Virus record (IMG/VR): IMGVR_UViG_3300045738_002191
Span: 1-34,688 of that record
Length of the DNA: 34,688 nucleotides
Direction: 5' to 3' (one strand)
From: a virus
Under the pieces are notes generated by a model. It had not been told where the DNA came from. It saw only the letters and a list, made by a program, of their open reading frames with translations, and ran no database searches. Position 1 is the stretch's first letter; every line of letters begins with the position of its first letter. The translations under genes and the position numbers were made by a program. Shown here one piece after another: positions 21,610 to 30,435 of the stretch.

Positions 21610-21619
21610 CGAAAACCAT

Positions 21620-21638
21620 GCCGCCTTTTTAAGGCGGC
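21620..21638 (+). terminator. Perfect 8-bp hairpin after the tail tube gene
   Basis: GCCGCCTT and AAGGCGGC form a perfect stem with a TTT loop, 11 bases past the tail tube stop. A CTTTTC run follows a few bases later. It may lower transcription into the tape measure region, which needs far fewer copies than the tail tube. Confidence 0.55.
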
Positions 21639-21711
21639 TATACATCTTTTCGGCGCCGGTCCCACCGAGCGCTCTGTTTCCCCACCTTATTTCTTACGAC
21701 GGTTCCGGTGT

Positions 21712-24700
21712 ATGGCTATAAAAGATCAAACCGTTAACCTTATTCTCCGCGCCAAAAACTTCCTTACCGGCGATACCGACAAAGCCGCCGATAGCGTTGA
21801 TGGTCTCGCGAAAAGTGCTGAGCGCTTACAGGACGAACTTCGTGAGCTTGAGGACAATTCTCAGTTAGTTAAGCAATTTACTGCGACTGAAAAAGCAGTA
21901 GACCGAACCTCAGCGGCTTACGATCGGGCAAGGCTCAAAGCCGATAAACTGGGCGACAAAATAACCAAGGTTGGCGTTCCCACGCAGCGCCAGGCGCAGG
22001 AATTTGAGGCCGCTCAAAAGGCCGTTTCAGCGGCAGAGCGTGAATATACCCGTGCAGAAAAGACCCTTGGAGACCTTGCTGAGGAAGCGCACTCTGCAGG
22101 AATTAACCTAGAGGATCTAAATGGCGAGCAGCGCCGTTTGGCTGATAGCACAAAAGCCGCCCAGCGTGAGCTAGAAGACTTAAGCAAAACGACGGAAAAA
22201 AGTGACTCTCGGTTTCTTTCGTTCCGCAAGAACTTGTCGGCAGGAATTGTCACCTTCGGTAAATGGGCTACCGCCGCCACCGCAGCCGGCGCAGCGCTCA
22301 CGGTTAGTGTTCTAACCCGGTTTACTGCCTCTCAATCAGAGCTAGCTCGGCAAACGCTGGCCAGCGCTGATGCCTTCGGCGTGTCGGCGGTAAAGCTACA
22401 AGAATGGCAGTATGCTTTTGAGCGGGTAGGGATCAACGGAGAGAAAACTGCTGACATCATGAAGGACGTAGCCGATAAAATCGGTGATGCCTTTCTAAAT
22501 AATGGCGGCGAGGCTTTAGATGCTATCAAGGGTCTCAATCTCGATATCGAAAAGCTGGTCAGGCTAAAGCCTGATGAGCAGATTCTCGCGATATCTGAAC
22601 GGTTGAACGGGCTACCAAAAGCTGCCCAAATACAGATTCTTGAATCCCTTGCTAGCGATGCATCTTTACTGCTGCCCTTGCTCGACAATAATGCGGAAAA
22701 GCTACGTGAGCTATCGGCCGAGGCCCAGAAGCGCGGCGCGATATTTAGTGAAGATGAGCTAAAAGCCCTTACAGAGGTCGACTCTGGATTTCAGAAAATA
22801 CTCGCTTCGGTTAAGGGCTTTGGAAACCAGTTAGTCGTTAAGTTGGCGCCGGCATTTAAAGGCTTAGCTGAGACAATAGATGCGGCGCTAAGTAACAAGC
22901 CCAAACTAGTTGATGATATCTCTACAGCCTTCGTAACCCTGATAGAAAAGGTTCAAGCCTTCACGGCCGCGTTAGGAAATGACGGTTCAGGAATCAGCAG
23001 CTCACTTACAACAATATCTAATACTGCAGTTGGCTTAGGTAATACATTCAAGGCCGTATTCCGTGGAGTGCAGTCTTTTGTGGCAGGTGCGCTGGAGGTG
23101 GTGGCCAGGTCGGCCTACTCACTGCAAAACATTGTTGTGCAGGTAACGCGAGGTCTCAATGCAGTCGGGCTTGCCACCGATGAATCACTCGCAAAGGCTG
23201 AGGCCAAGCTGGCTGTAATTGGAGAATCAGTCAAAGACCTACAGAGTGAGTCAGAAAAATATAAACGGGAGATGATCGAGGCGGGGGCGGCTGCCGCCAC
23301 CGCATTCGGCAAGGCCAAAGATGGCGCTGTTAGCACTGCGAAGGCTACAGCCTCTGCTGCTGCGGAAATGATTGGCCTTGGCGAGACCACCGATAAAACT
23401 ACAAAGGCTACTGAAAAATTTCTAAATGAGCGTGAAAAGCTTGTAGCGAAAGAGGGGGAGTTACTTGGGGCGATTGAACTGACCGCGCAAGCCCTTGATG
23501 ACCTTGGCGCGGCGATGCTCGATAGCCCAACCAAAGAGCAGGCTGAAGAGCTCGAGGAACTTAATAACCAATACACTGAGTACTATAGGAAGCTCAAAGA
23601 AGTGCGCGCGCAGCTTCTTGAGCTTGATAATCCAGTCAATATTTCTGTCAGCACTAACATCAATACCACTGCAGACGATTTCCGTAGAGCGAGTGGCGCG
23701 ATAGATGACGCTAAGAATAGCGCCACTGAAATGGGTGAAGAGGTTGAAAGTACCACCCAAAAGTTGGAGCAAGTTGGCGAAAAGGTTCGGTCAATCGGTG
23801 CAGGGATTGCTGACTTCTACAATGGCATCACCAGCAACCTCGCTAGTCTCAGCTCAAAGGCTTTAGCCGCATTCGGCGACCTTACTGGCGGCACTAGTGA
23901 TGCAGTGACTGGTATTGAGGCTACACGGAAGAAGGTAGAGGAGCTAGGTATTGAAATTCAGCGCCTACAAGGGCGCGCGAACTCACCTGGGGCGGCCGGC
24001 CTGACTGAATGGTTTACAGATACAGCCATTGCCTCGCGTCGTGTTGAAAGGGAGTTTCTAACCCAAAAAATTGCGCTAGAAGAACTCGTCGAGCAATTCG
24101 AGCGGGGAGAGTCCCGGTCCCGATTGATGGGGTATTCAGTTGAGGATCTAGGTCGCCAATTTAACTTGCTAGATGACCAAGATTTATCGCGCCTTGCTGG
24201 CGCTATTGATCGCATAAATGCCGAGGTCTCTGGTCTTAACGACTCCCTTCAAGACACCATCAGTAGCCTACGCCAAGAGCTTGCTAGCCTAAAAGGCGAC
24301 AGCGAACAGCTCGAGCAATTGCGCTACCAAGAGCAGCGCCTTGAGTTAGAAACCCAGCTCCAGCGCGCACGAGGTCTCGGTGATCGTGAAGCAATAGCCG
24401 CCGCTCAAGAGGCGCTTAAGCTATCTCAACAGGCCTATAACCTCCGCCTTGCGCAAGCCAAACAACGCACCACCGAAGAAAAAGCCCGCGCTGCTGAGCA
24501 GGCTGCAGAGGCTGAGCGTCAGCGTCAGCAAGCGGAAGTGAACCAGCGCGAGCAGGCCGCCCAAGATCGCCAGCGCGAAAGCCGTCAGCAGCAAGCAACG
24601 CAGCAACAGGGGCAGGCGATCAAACTCGTTTTGCCGCGTGGCGGCACTGCGAACATCAGCGGTGATCCTGATGACATTAATAAATTATTGGATTTCCTCG

Positions 24701-24732
24701 CTGACGCGGGGTTAAGGGCGACAGCGCAATGA
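21712..24732 (+). CDS. Tape measure protein
   Basis: This 1006-residue protein sets tail length. The N-terminal 175 residues are coiled-coil-like (SAERLQDELRELEDN, AAQRELEDLSKTTEKSD). A hydrophobic stretch follows at about 178-200 (FGKWATAATAAGAALTVSVLTRF), then a conserved-looking segment FGVSAVKLQEWQYAFERVGINGEKTADIMKDVADKIGDA, which is typical of phage tape measures. More Ala-rich helices and a long Gln/Arg/Glu-rich coiled coil (about 840-985) lead to a small C-terminal domain. It directly follows the tail tube gene; no G/GT-type frameshift chaperone gene lies between them. The start ATG 21712 has only a weak Shine-Dalgarno. Confidence 0.92.
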   Translation: MAIKDQTVNLILRAKNFLTGDTDKAADSVDGLAKSAERLQDELRELEDNSQLVKQFTATEKAVDRTSAAYDRARLKADKLGDKITKVGVPTQRQAQEFEAAQKAVSAAEREYTRAEKTLGDLAEEAHSAGINLEDLNGEQRRLADSTKAAQRELEDLSKTTEKSDSRFLSFRKNLSAGIVTFGKWATAATAAGAALTVSVLTRFTASQSELARQTLASADAFGVSAVKLQEWQYAFERVGINGEKTADIMKDVADKIGDAFLNNGGEALDAIKGLNLDIEKLVRLKPDEQILAISERLNGLPKAAQIQILESLASDASLLLPLLDNNAEKLRELSAEAQKRGAIFSEDELKALTEVDSGFQKILASVKGFGNQLVVKLAPAFKGLAETIDAALSNKPKLVDDISTAFVTLIEKVQAFTAALGNDGSGISSSLTTISNTAVGLGNTFKAVFRGVQSFVAGALEVVARSAYSLQNIVVQVTRGLNAVGLATDESLAKAEAKLAVIGESVKDLQSESEKYKREMIEAGAAAATAFGKAKDGAVSTAKATASAAAEMIGLGETTDKTTKATEKFLNEREKLVAKEGELLGAIELTAQALDDLGAAMLDSPTKEQAEELEELNNQYTEYYRKLKEVRAQLLELDNPVNISVSTNINTTADDFRRASGAIDDAKNSATEMGEEVESTTQKLEQVGEKVRSIGAGIADFYNGITSNLASLSSKALAAFGDLTGGTSDAVTGIEATRKKVEELGIEIQRLQGRANSPGAAGLTEWFTDTAIASRRVEREFLTQKIALEELVEQFERGESRSRLMGYSVEDLGRQFNLLDDQDLSRLAGAIDRINAEVSGLNDSLQDTISSLRQELASLKGDSEQLEQLRYQEQRLELETQLQRARGLGDREAIAAAQEALKLSQQAYNLRLAQAKQRTTEEKARAAEQAAEAERQRQQAEVNQREQAAQDRQRESRQQQATQQQGQAIKLVLPRGGTANISGDPDDINKLLDFLADAGLRATAQ

Positions 24733-25106
24733 CACTGGACGAGATTGATCTCACCGATAACTTAATTTGGCCGGATGAATACCAGTTTAACCAGATCGAG
24801 CAGTTCCGTGATCGGAGCTTAACGGGTGGGCTGATTATTCAGGAAGGGCTTAAGCAGTACGGTCGGCCGATTACGCTGGAGGGCTGGCTGCCGCGTGCAA
24901 CCGTCGACGCGCTCGTCGCGAAAGAAGCAACGGCCGGAATTGAAATGACGCTGACCCTTCCCGATGAGCGCGTCTTTGCCGTGACGTTTGATCGGAATAG
25001 CGTCGCAGTGGAGGCAGCGCCGATTATGCAATACACCAAGGCAAGCACCGATCCAACTTGGCCTTATCAGGTCGTGGTGCGCCTATTAACAATCGAAGGA
25101 GCCTAA
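24729..25106 (+). CDS. Distal tail protein candidate
   Basis: This 125-residue beta-rich protein (MTLDEIDLTDNLIWPDEYQFNQIEQFRDRSLTGGLIIQEGLKQYGRPITLEGWLPRATVDALV, ending DPTWPYQVVVRLLTIEGA) follows the tape measure gene with a four-base ATGA overlap. In lambda this place belongs to tail-tip gene M and in other siphoviruses to the distal tail protein. The short beta-barrel character supports a tail-tip adaptor. No firm family is recognised. Confidence 0.65.
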   Translation: MTLDEIDLTDNLIWPDEYQFNQIEQFRDRSLTGGLIIQEGLKQYGRPITLEGWLPRATVDALVAKEATAGIEMTLTLPDERVFAVTFDRNSVAVEAAPIMQYTKASTDPTWPYQVVVRLLTIEGA

Positions 25107-25109
25107 GCA

Positions 25110-28100
25110 GTGGCTATTACCAGCGACGACATAAAATTAATGCAGCCTGAGCGGCTATCTGACGACGCCGACGGCGGCGGGCAAATGACGGGCCTGCAGG
25201 TTGTGGATGGCGACATAAATAATTTGTTTGACGATATTTCGCGGATCAACCGCACGTATGGCGACGTGAGTTTGCGCAAGGCTTTTTTAAAAGTCGACAC
25301 ACCGACCGATGACCTTTACCTCGATGCGCACAGTATATTAAGCGCTCAGCCATTAGATCCAAATGTCACTGGGCTTTTGTTTACGACTGAGGACTTTTAC
25401 GACGAGCGATCAGCCGCGCGCCAGCAAGTAGAGTCATTTGTCGTGCCGGGGCCGGTGACGAGTCTGCAATTACGTGGCACTCAGTTGCAGCGGCAAAAAG
25501 CCATTATTTGCTATGCGCCAAAAGTGAATAACGTCAAGCCGCCTGAAATTGGTGAGACGTATATGCTGCAAACCGAGGACGATCTTGAAACCCGACAATT
25601 TATTAAGGTGCTGTCGACGGAATATTCGTCCGAGGTCTTTTCTTACGTGACACAGTCGGGAGACGTCGCGAATTTCACTGCCGATCAATATGTCTTACGG
25701 ATCTCGTCTGAGTTGGATCGCGATTTTCCTGCTGAAGACCCGAACCCGTTAGTAGTCAACGAATCTCGTATATACAGCACCCAGCCCGCACCCGCAGCGA
25801 AGTACTACGGTACAACAACGCTGGCAAGCGACGCGGAGGCAGGGGCGACCAGCATTGTGGTTGCCGAGACCTTTGCACCCATTATCCCGACCGCAAGCAG
25901 TGAAACGCCGGTTATCGATCAGCGTCCTGGGGGCTTTATTGGCCAAGTTGTCGCGTCGGGCACTGAGGCAATCGATATTAGCGTCACCGTTGCCCAAGGT
26001 ACGATTGTCACGCTGCCGACCGCGATTGTGCCGGGATCAATGAGCATGGATGCAGGCGACACTTACACAGACAAAGGTGGTGTGTTTGTTGATGCGAGCG
26101 GCTCAGAAGGCCTCTATGAAGGCACAACCATTGATTACAATACTGGGCTAATTCAATGGGGTGGCACGGCGCCCGGAGCGACGCGCACCATTAGCTATCA
26201 GCCTGGCGTGCTGCGTCAGCACCTTCCGAATACCGGCCGGATTGACATTGACGACACAAATCGAAATTTCAACTATGTGTTGAGTCTCGATCCGAAGCCA
26301 AACCGGAAAACATTCAATTGTAGCTATCAGTACCTTGGTAAGTGGTACGAGCTGGAAGATGACGGCAGCGGTACGTTGGTCGGGGATGGCAGCGGACAAG
26401 TTAATTACGCAACCGGTTCGGTTGTGCTTACTTTGCAAGCTCAGCCGGACGCAAGCTCAGTGTTATTTTACCGCTGGTCTGAGGGCAGTCTTTATACCGC
26501 CGATGTTGCGGGTAGCTTTAGCGACACCACTCCGGTGTATTTGTATTTAAGCAATCAGCAGATTGTTGCCGGTAGCGTTACCTTGTCGTGGGAGTCTGGC
26601 AGCGTCGCTAAGACTGCAACAGATAGTCTTGGCGATGGTGTTATTAGTGGCGATGCAACGGGGACAATCGACTATGCACGGGGCTTGCTCATAATTACCA
26701 GCGCCTCGGCACCCGATGACGACTGGACAGTCGATTACACCCACAAAGACCAAGCGACCTTGTCTGTATCGAACTCCTTGCCTAATAACTTCGACCAAAG
26801 CGATATTAGCCTGTCGTCAGCGGCAAATATTGAACCCGGCAGCGTTAGCTTTGCAATTGAAAAAGCCGTACTTAGGGAAACGCGCGACGCGGGTGGCATT
26901 TTATTAACAAGTTGGTACGACTACACGGGCCACCAGCTCAGTGATAATGGCGAGGGCTATATTATTGATCGCCGTGATTTCGTAAGCGTCGGCACGATCG
27001 ATTATTCCACTGGCGCGATCACGATTACAGGAGCCACGTTTTTAAAGGACCTGACTGTCACCGTCAATAGCGCAACAGTTACCCGCGATATCAATGGCGC
27101 CGAAACGAAGGCCTCTACAAAGTATTCAGCGGTCGCGGGCATTGAGCATATCGTCGCGAAAGATATCAATGTCTATTACCAGCTAGCAGCGGGCACGGAA
27201 GGCGCAGCGCAGGATATTCGAACCACTGCAGAAAGCAGCTGGAAGTTTCGGCTATCGAATGCGGGAGTACTTGTGCCCGGTGGGGTAGTGCTGGATATCG
27301 ACGGCGATCTTTGGTTTGACGACGGCGAAGGCCGATTAATGCGCAATTACGACGCCAGCACCGGCGTGGGCATCTTCGATGGTAGTATCGATTATAGCTC
27401 AGCAATGATTACCATAAACGCCTATAGCGGGCGTCCGATCACGGCAAGCGTTACCCCAATAGCTTGTTTGGTGGGCGATGACTGGAGTGTGATAAAAAGC
27501 TCAGAGTTTCGCACCATCGCCGCCCCATTGCGCCCAAATGGCTTTACGGTAAGAGCGGATAATCCAGTCGATAATGTGCAATATAATGGCCAAGCTGACA
27601 ACGAAGGGGTTATCACTGGCGACGGCATAACTGGGTCTGTTGAGCTGCAGAGCGGTATTGCATCGCTTATTTTTCCCGTGCCAGTGCTCGCCTCAAGCCT
27701 CTATTACAATGCGGTGAGCTATAAGCAAATCCCGTTGGATCCGAAAATTCTCGGCCTTGATCCCGTAAGGCTGCCTGCCGACGGCCGTGTGCCAATTATG
27801 CGTGACGCGGATATTCTTGTGCTGACTCACACCCAAAGTGATCTGATCGACACGCCCAGCGACGGGCTGGTCATTAATGCGGGGCGGGACAAGCTTTATG
27901 ATGCATGGATCGAGGACTCTGTGGGCGTGCGGCTTGCCGCAGCGCAATACACCACTGATCTCGACGTGGGAACTGCAACGCTCGCAACACCGTTCTCAGC
28001 TATGGACGAAAACAGCGATCCGCTAAGCGGTGATCTGTACTTATGGCACCGCGTCGACGACATGGCGCTATGCACTGAAGCGCGTATTGACGGCACCTTG

Positions 28101-28610
28101 CAGCTCGCACAGCCGCTCTATCATGCAATGCCCGCTGACGAAACATGGGTCGCCTCAGCAGTGTATCTCGGCAATTTGCGCGCCCGCGTTAAAAACTGGG
28201 AGAGCTACACGACGGATCCCGGTGACTATGACAGCGAGGGTGCGCCAACCAATGCCCAATACAATTTAATTGCCTACCCGGTAGCAATCGACAACCGTGG
28301 CAGCGTGCCTGATCGCTGGAAAATTAAATTCACTTCGACCACCTCATTTGACCTCTACAGCGAGCAACGCGGCCTTGTCAGCAGCGGAAGCATTGCTGCC
28401 GATTTCAGTCCGAATAACCCGCAGACTGCGACTCCTTATTTTACGATTAAAGCTGACGGCTGGGGCACGGGCTGGAGTACGGGAAACACCTTGCGCTTTG
28501 ACACCGACGCCGCCGCTGCACCTCTTTGGCTAATTCGTACCGTGCTGCCGGGACAGGCCACAGTGGACGACGACCAGCTTAAAATTGAATTGCGCGGAGA
28601 CCATAACTAA
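25110..28610 (+). CDS. Large tail-tip or tail-spike protein with repeated beta modules
   Basis: This 1166-residue protein starts from GTG 25110 with AAGGAG eight bases upstream. The N-terminal 150 residues (DINNLFDDISRINRTYGDVSLRKAFLKV, TYMLQTEDDLETRQFIKVLSTEY) look globular. From about 340 to 870 a beta module recurs with the motif G-x-I-D-Y-x-x-G-x-I-x-I: IDYNTGLIQW, VNYATGSVVLT, IDYARGLLIIT, IDYSTGAITIT, IDYSSAMITIN, usually preceded by a Gly/Asp loop such as GDGSG or GDATG. The repeats suggest a string of beta-sandwiches on the tail exterior. The C-terminal 250 residues are a separate beta domain. Its role as host-contacting tail-tip protein is inferred from size and position. Confidence 0.7.
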   Translation: MAITSDDIKLMQPERLSDDADGGGQMTGLQVVDGDINNLFDDISRINRTYGDVSLRKAFLKVDTPTDDLYLDAHSILSAQPLDPNVTGLLFTTEDFYDERSAARQQVESFVVPGPVTSLQLRGTQLQRQKAIICYAPKVNNVKPPEIGETYMLQTEDDLETRQFIKVLSTEYSSEVFSYVTQSGDVANFTADQYVLRISSELDRDFPAEDPNPLVVNESRIYSTQPAPAAKYYGTTTLASDAEAGATSIVVAETFAPIIPTASSETPVIDQRPGGFIGQVVASGTEAIDISVTVAQGTIVTLPTAIVPGSMSMDAGDTYTDKGGVFVDASGSEGLYEGTTIDYNTGLIQWGGTAPGATRTISYQPGVLRQHLPNTGRIDIDDTNRNFNYVLSLDPKPNRKTFNCSYQYLGKWYELEDDGSGTLVGDGSGQVNYATGSVVLTLQAQPDASSVLFYRWSEGSLYTADVAGSFSDTTPVYLYLSNQQIVAGSVTLSWESGSVAKTATDSLGDGVISGDATGTIDYARGLLIITSASAPDDDWTVDYTHKDQATLSVSNSLPNNFDQSDISLSSAANIEPGSVSFAIEKAVLRETRDAGGILLTSWYDYTGHQLSDNGEGYIIDRRDFVSVGTIDYSTGAITITGATFLKDLTVTVNSATVTRDINGAETKASTKYSAVAGIEHIVAKDINVYYQLAAGTEGAAQDIRTTAESSWKFRLSNAGVLVPGGVVLDIDGDLWFDDGEGRLMRNYDASTGVGIFDGSIDYSSAMITINAYSGRPITASVTPIACLVGDDWSVIKSSEFRTIAAPLRPNGFTVRADNPVDNVQYNGQADNEGVITGDGITGSVELQSGIASLIFPVPVLASSLYYNAVSYKQIPLDPKILGLDPVRLPADGRVPIMRDADILVLTHTQSDLIDTPSDGLVINAGRDKLYDAWIEDSVGVRLAAAQYTTDLDVGTATLATPFSAMDENSDPLSGDLYLWHRVDDMALCTEARIDGTLQLAQPLYHAMPADETWVASAVYLGNLRARVKNWESYTTDPGDYDSEGAPTNAQYNLIAYPVAIDNRGSVPDRWKIKFTSTTSFDLYSEQRGLVSSGSIAADFSPNNPQTATPYFTIKADGWGTGWSTGNTLRFDTDAAAAPLWLIRTVLPGQATVDDDQLKIELRGDHN

Positions 28611-29689
28611 TGACCGTAACAGTTTATCGCAGCACCGATGCCAATGCGCCGCCAGCACCAAGCACGCCGACGGAGGGGCCAAAAGGGTTTATGGACGTTT
28701 TAAAAGCGTGCCTTGTTGACGGCTACACCGGCAAAGCCGCAGCGGGCTGGACGCTAGATTATTACGACACCACAACAGGTAAGGAGCGCATAGGCCTTAG
28801 TAATGGCAACGGCGTTGTTGAGTTTGTTACGTGGTACTCAAACGGCGTGGGTGTAATGATTTGGGACAGCATTACTACGCCAGGCACTGGCGCTCTAAAA
28901 ACAGACGCTTTCGCTGACGTGATTAGTGACGGCGTAAACGGCCTTAAGCATTTTTGCAGGCCGCTGCCTGGCAGCGAAACTGAATCGATGCCAGGCGCCT
29001 ACCTCCATTATTTGAGTACAGTTTCAACAGCGGCATGGACAATATTCGCCAACGACAAGGCGGCTTGGGTGCGCTTCCATTTTCCACAAGGGCACAATAA
29101 TGCAGAGGCAGGCGATTCGTTAACGTATTCAGGGGCCTATCACCCTGTATTATTTATAGGTGCCGTAAAAAGTCCTGACTTGGCGCGAGACGACTTTGGT
29201 AATTTCACATTGATGTATGGCGTGCAGGCGTCGCCAGCGGCCAACGTTTCGTCGTCGAACAATGAAATCGCTAATTACGTTATCTCACTGCGCACGCCGA
29301 TGGGTACTGTCCCAGATTATAATGGCAACGCGTCTTCTTTTGATTATGCGGTGCCGTCAGTTGAGCATTACGACCTAAATCCCTATAACTCACTTCGGAC
29401 TCTCGTCCCTGTATTGCTTAGCTATTCCGGTAACGACTCTCCCAGACCTGCATCAGTTGTCGCTGTGGCCCAAGCACGCTATACCTATGCGCAGCTACCT
29501 GGGGTGGTGTGTATTGCAAATGCTACTAATAGCTATGGCGGTTTTTGGGGACTATACAGTGCTGAAAACGGTATGACATGGAATCAGCAGGAGGTCACGA
29601 TAAATGGGCTGGCAATGATGCCCTTTGGCTTTGCCAGCACAAACGGTGACGGCTATGGGCTAACTGACGATGCGAGCTGGTGGCCTTAA
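28610..29689 (+). CDS. Phage virion structural protein, probable tail-tip or receptor-binding component
   Basis: This 359-residue protein begins MTVTVYRSTDANAPPAPSTPTEGPKGFMDVLKACLVDGYTGKAAAGWTLDYYD. That is the hallmark of a structural-protein family found in many siphovirus tails (V-Y-x-S-T-D-x-x-A-P, L-D-A-C-L-V-x-G-Y, K-A-A-A-G-W). The rest is beta-rich and aromatic. Its ATG overlaps the preceding stop (TAATG), as does the next gene's. The exact virion location is not known to me. Confidence 0.7.
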   Translation: MTVTVYRSTDANAPPAPSTPTEGPKGFMDVLKACLVDGYTGKAAAGWTLDYYDTTTGKERIGLSNGNGVVEFVTWYSNGVGVMIWDSITTPGTGALKTDAFADVISDGVNGLKHFCRPLPGSETESMPGAYLHYLSTVSTAAWTIFANDKAAWVRFHFPQGHNNAEAGDSLTYSGAYHPVLFIGAVKSPDLARDDFGNFTLMYGVQASPAANVSSSNNEIANYVISLRTPMGTVPDYNGNASSFDYAVPSVEHYDLNPYNSLRTLVPVLLSYSGNDSPRPASVVAVAQARYTYAQLPGVVCIANATNSYGGFWGLYSAENGMTWNQQEVTINGLAMMPFGFASTNGDGYGLTDDASWWP

Positions 29690-30435
29690 TGTCTACAGAA
29701 TACTTAAGCTGCGCAATTATAGAGAAACCGCATATCCAATGGGTGGATTATGCGTTTACGGTTGTCGATGACACGCCCGACGACGTAATTCCCTTGTGGG
29801 CTTGGATTAATAACAAGCCGTCGTTTGCGGCGGGGGTAAAGTCAGGCGCTAGCGTGCTGCGCCTTGCTCCTGTCTACCTTCCGCAATTTATCACTTTTAT
29901 GGCAATAAAAGGCGATGGGCAAAAAGTGTATTTTTCCCGCGATATCGACCTCTTAAACGATGTCGCGATAACGATCTACGCGATCGATGAGGCCGGGGCA
30001 GGCTCCGGCGGCGGGGGTGGGCAGGCGCATATTGCAGGTACGGTGACAGTCGAGGACACCACCGTTGCCCGCGATATTATAATCATTAGCGACGATAAAG
30101 CTGGGGGCCGTAAAGTGTTAGCAGAAGGCGCCAGCGCTAGCGACGGCACATTTGACATTGCATACACTGACTGGGGCGGGGCGGTGATTGCGTTATCGAT
30201 AGATGAATACGGGATTTCTTTCCCCGCTGAAACTGCCCTCAATAGCGGCGAAGTGGTTCACCCGACAACGCCTAACGGCTACGTTTATACAGTGTCGCAG
30301 GCGGGCACGACTGGCACTTCTGAACCCGCGTGGCCAACCTCGGGCACGGTCCAAAGCGGTAGTGCCACGTTCACCGCTCGCCGCTATTATCGCCCGATTG
30401 CGAGTGGGCCGCTTAACGGTGAGCTTATTCCATGA
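29689..30435 (+). CDS. Tail protein with C-terminal putative carbohydrate-binding motif
   Basis: This 248-residue protein has three parts: an N-terminal domain (CAIIEKPHIQWVDYAFTVVDDTPDDVIPLWAWI), a Gly-rich hinge near 105 (GAGSGGGGGQ), and a carboxypeptidase-regulatory-like beta domain (AHIAGTVTVEDTTVARDIIIISDDKAGGRKVLAEGASASDGTFDIAY). It ends with VYTVSQAGTTGTSEPAWPTSGTVQSGSATFTARRY, a short motif common at the ends of phage tail proteins and thought to bind carbohydrate. ATG 29689 is coupled to the preceding stop. Confidence 0.65.
   Translation: MSTEYLSCAIIEKPHIQWVDYAFTVVDDTPDDVIPLWAWINNKPSFAAGVKSGASVLRLAPVYLPQFITFMAIKGDGQKVYFSRDIDLLNDVAITIYAIDEAGAGSGGGGGQAHIAGTVTVEDTTVARDIIIISDDKAGGRKVLAEGASASDGTFDIAYTDWGGAVIALSIDEYGISFPAETALNSGEVVHPTTPNGYVYTVSQAGTTGTSEPAWPTSGTVQSGSATFTARRYYRPIASGPLNGELIP

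Noticed and set aside
21610-21711. Slippery heptamer for a G/GT-type frameshift
   Set aside because: The gap holds no open frame long enough for a chaperone, and no heptamer lies near the end of the tail tube gene.
23115-23576. Minus-strand Ser/Ala-rich 153-residue frame within the tape measure gene
   Set aside because: It is a shadow of Ala/Glu-rich coiled-coil coding sequence; no ribosome site or folded-protein pattern.
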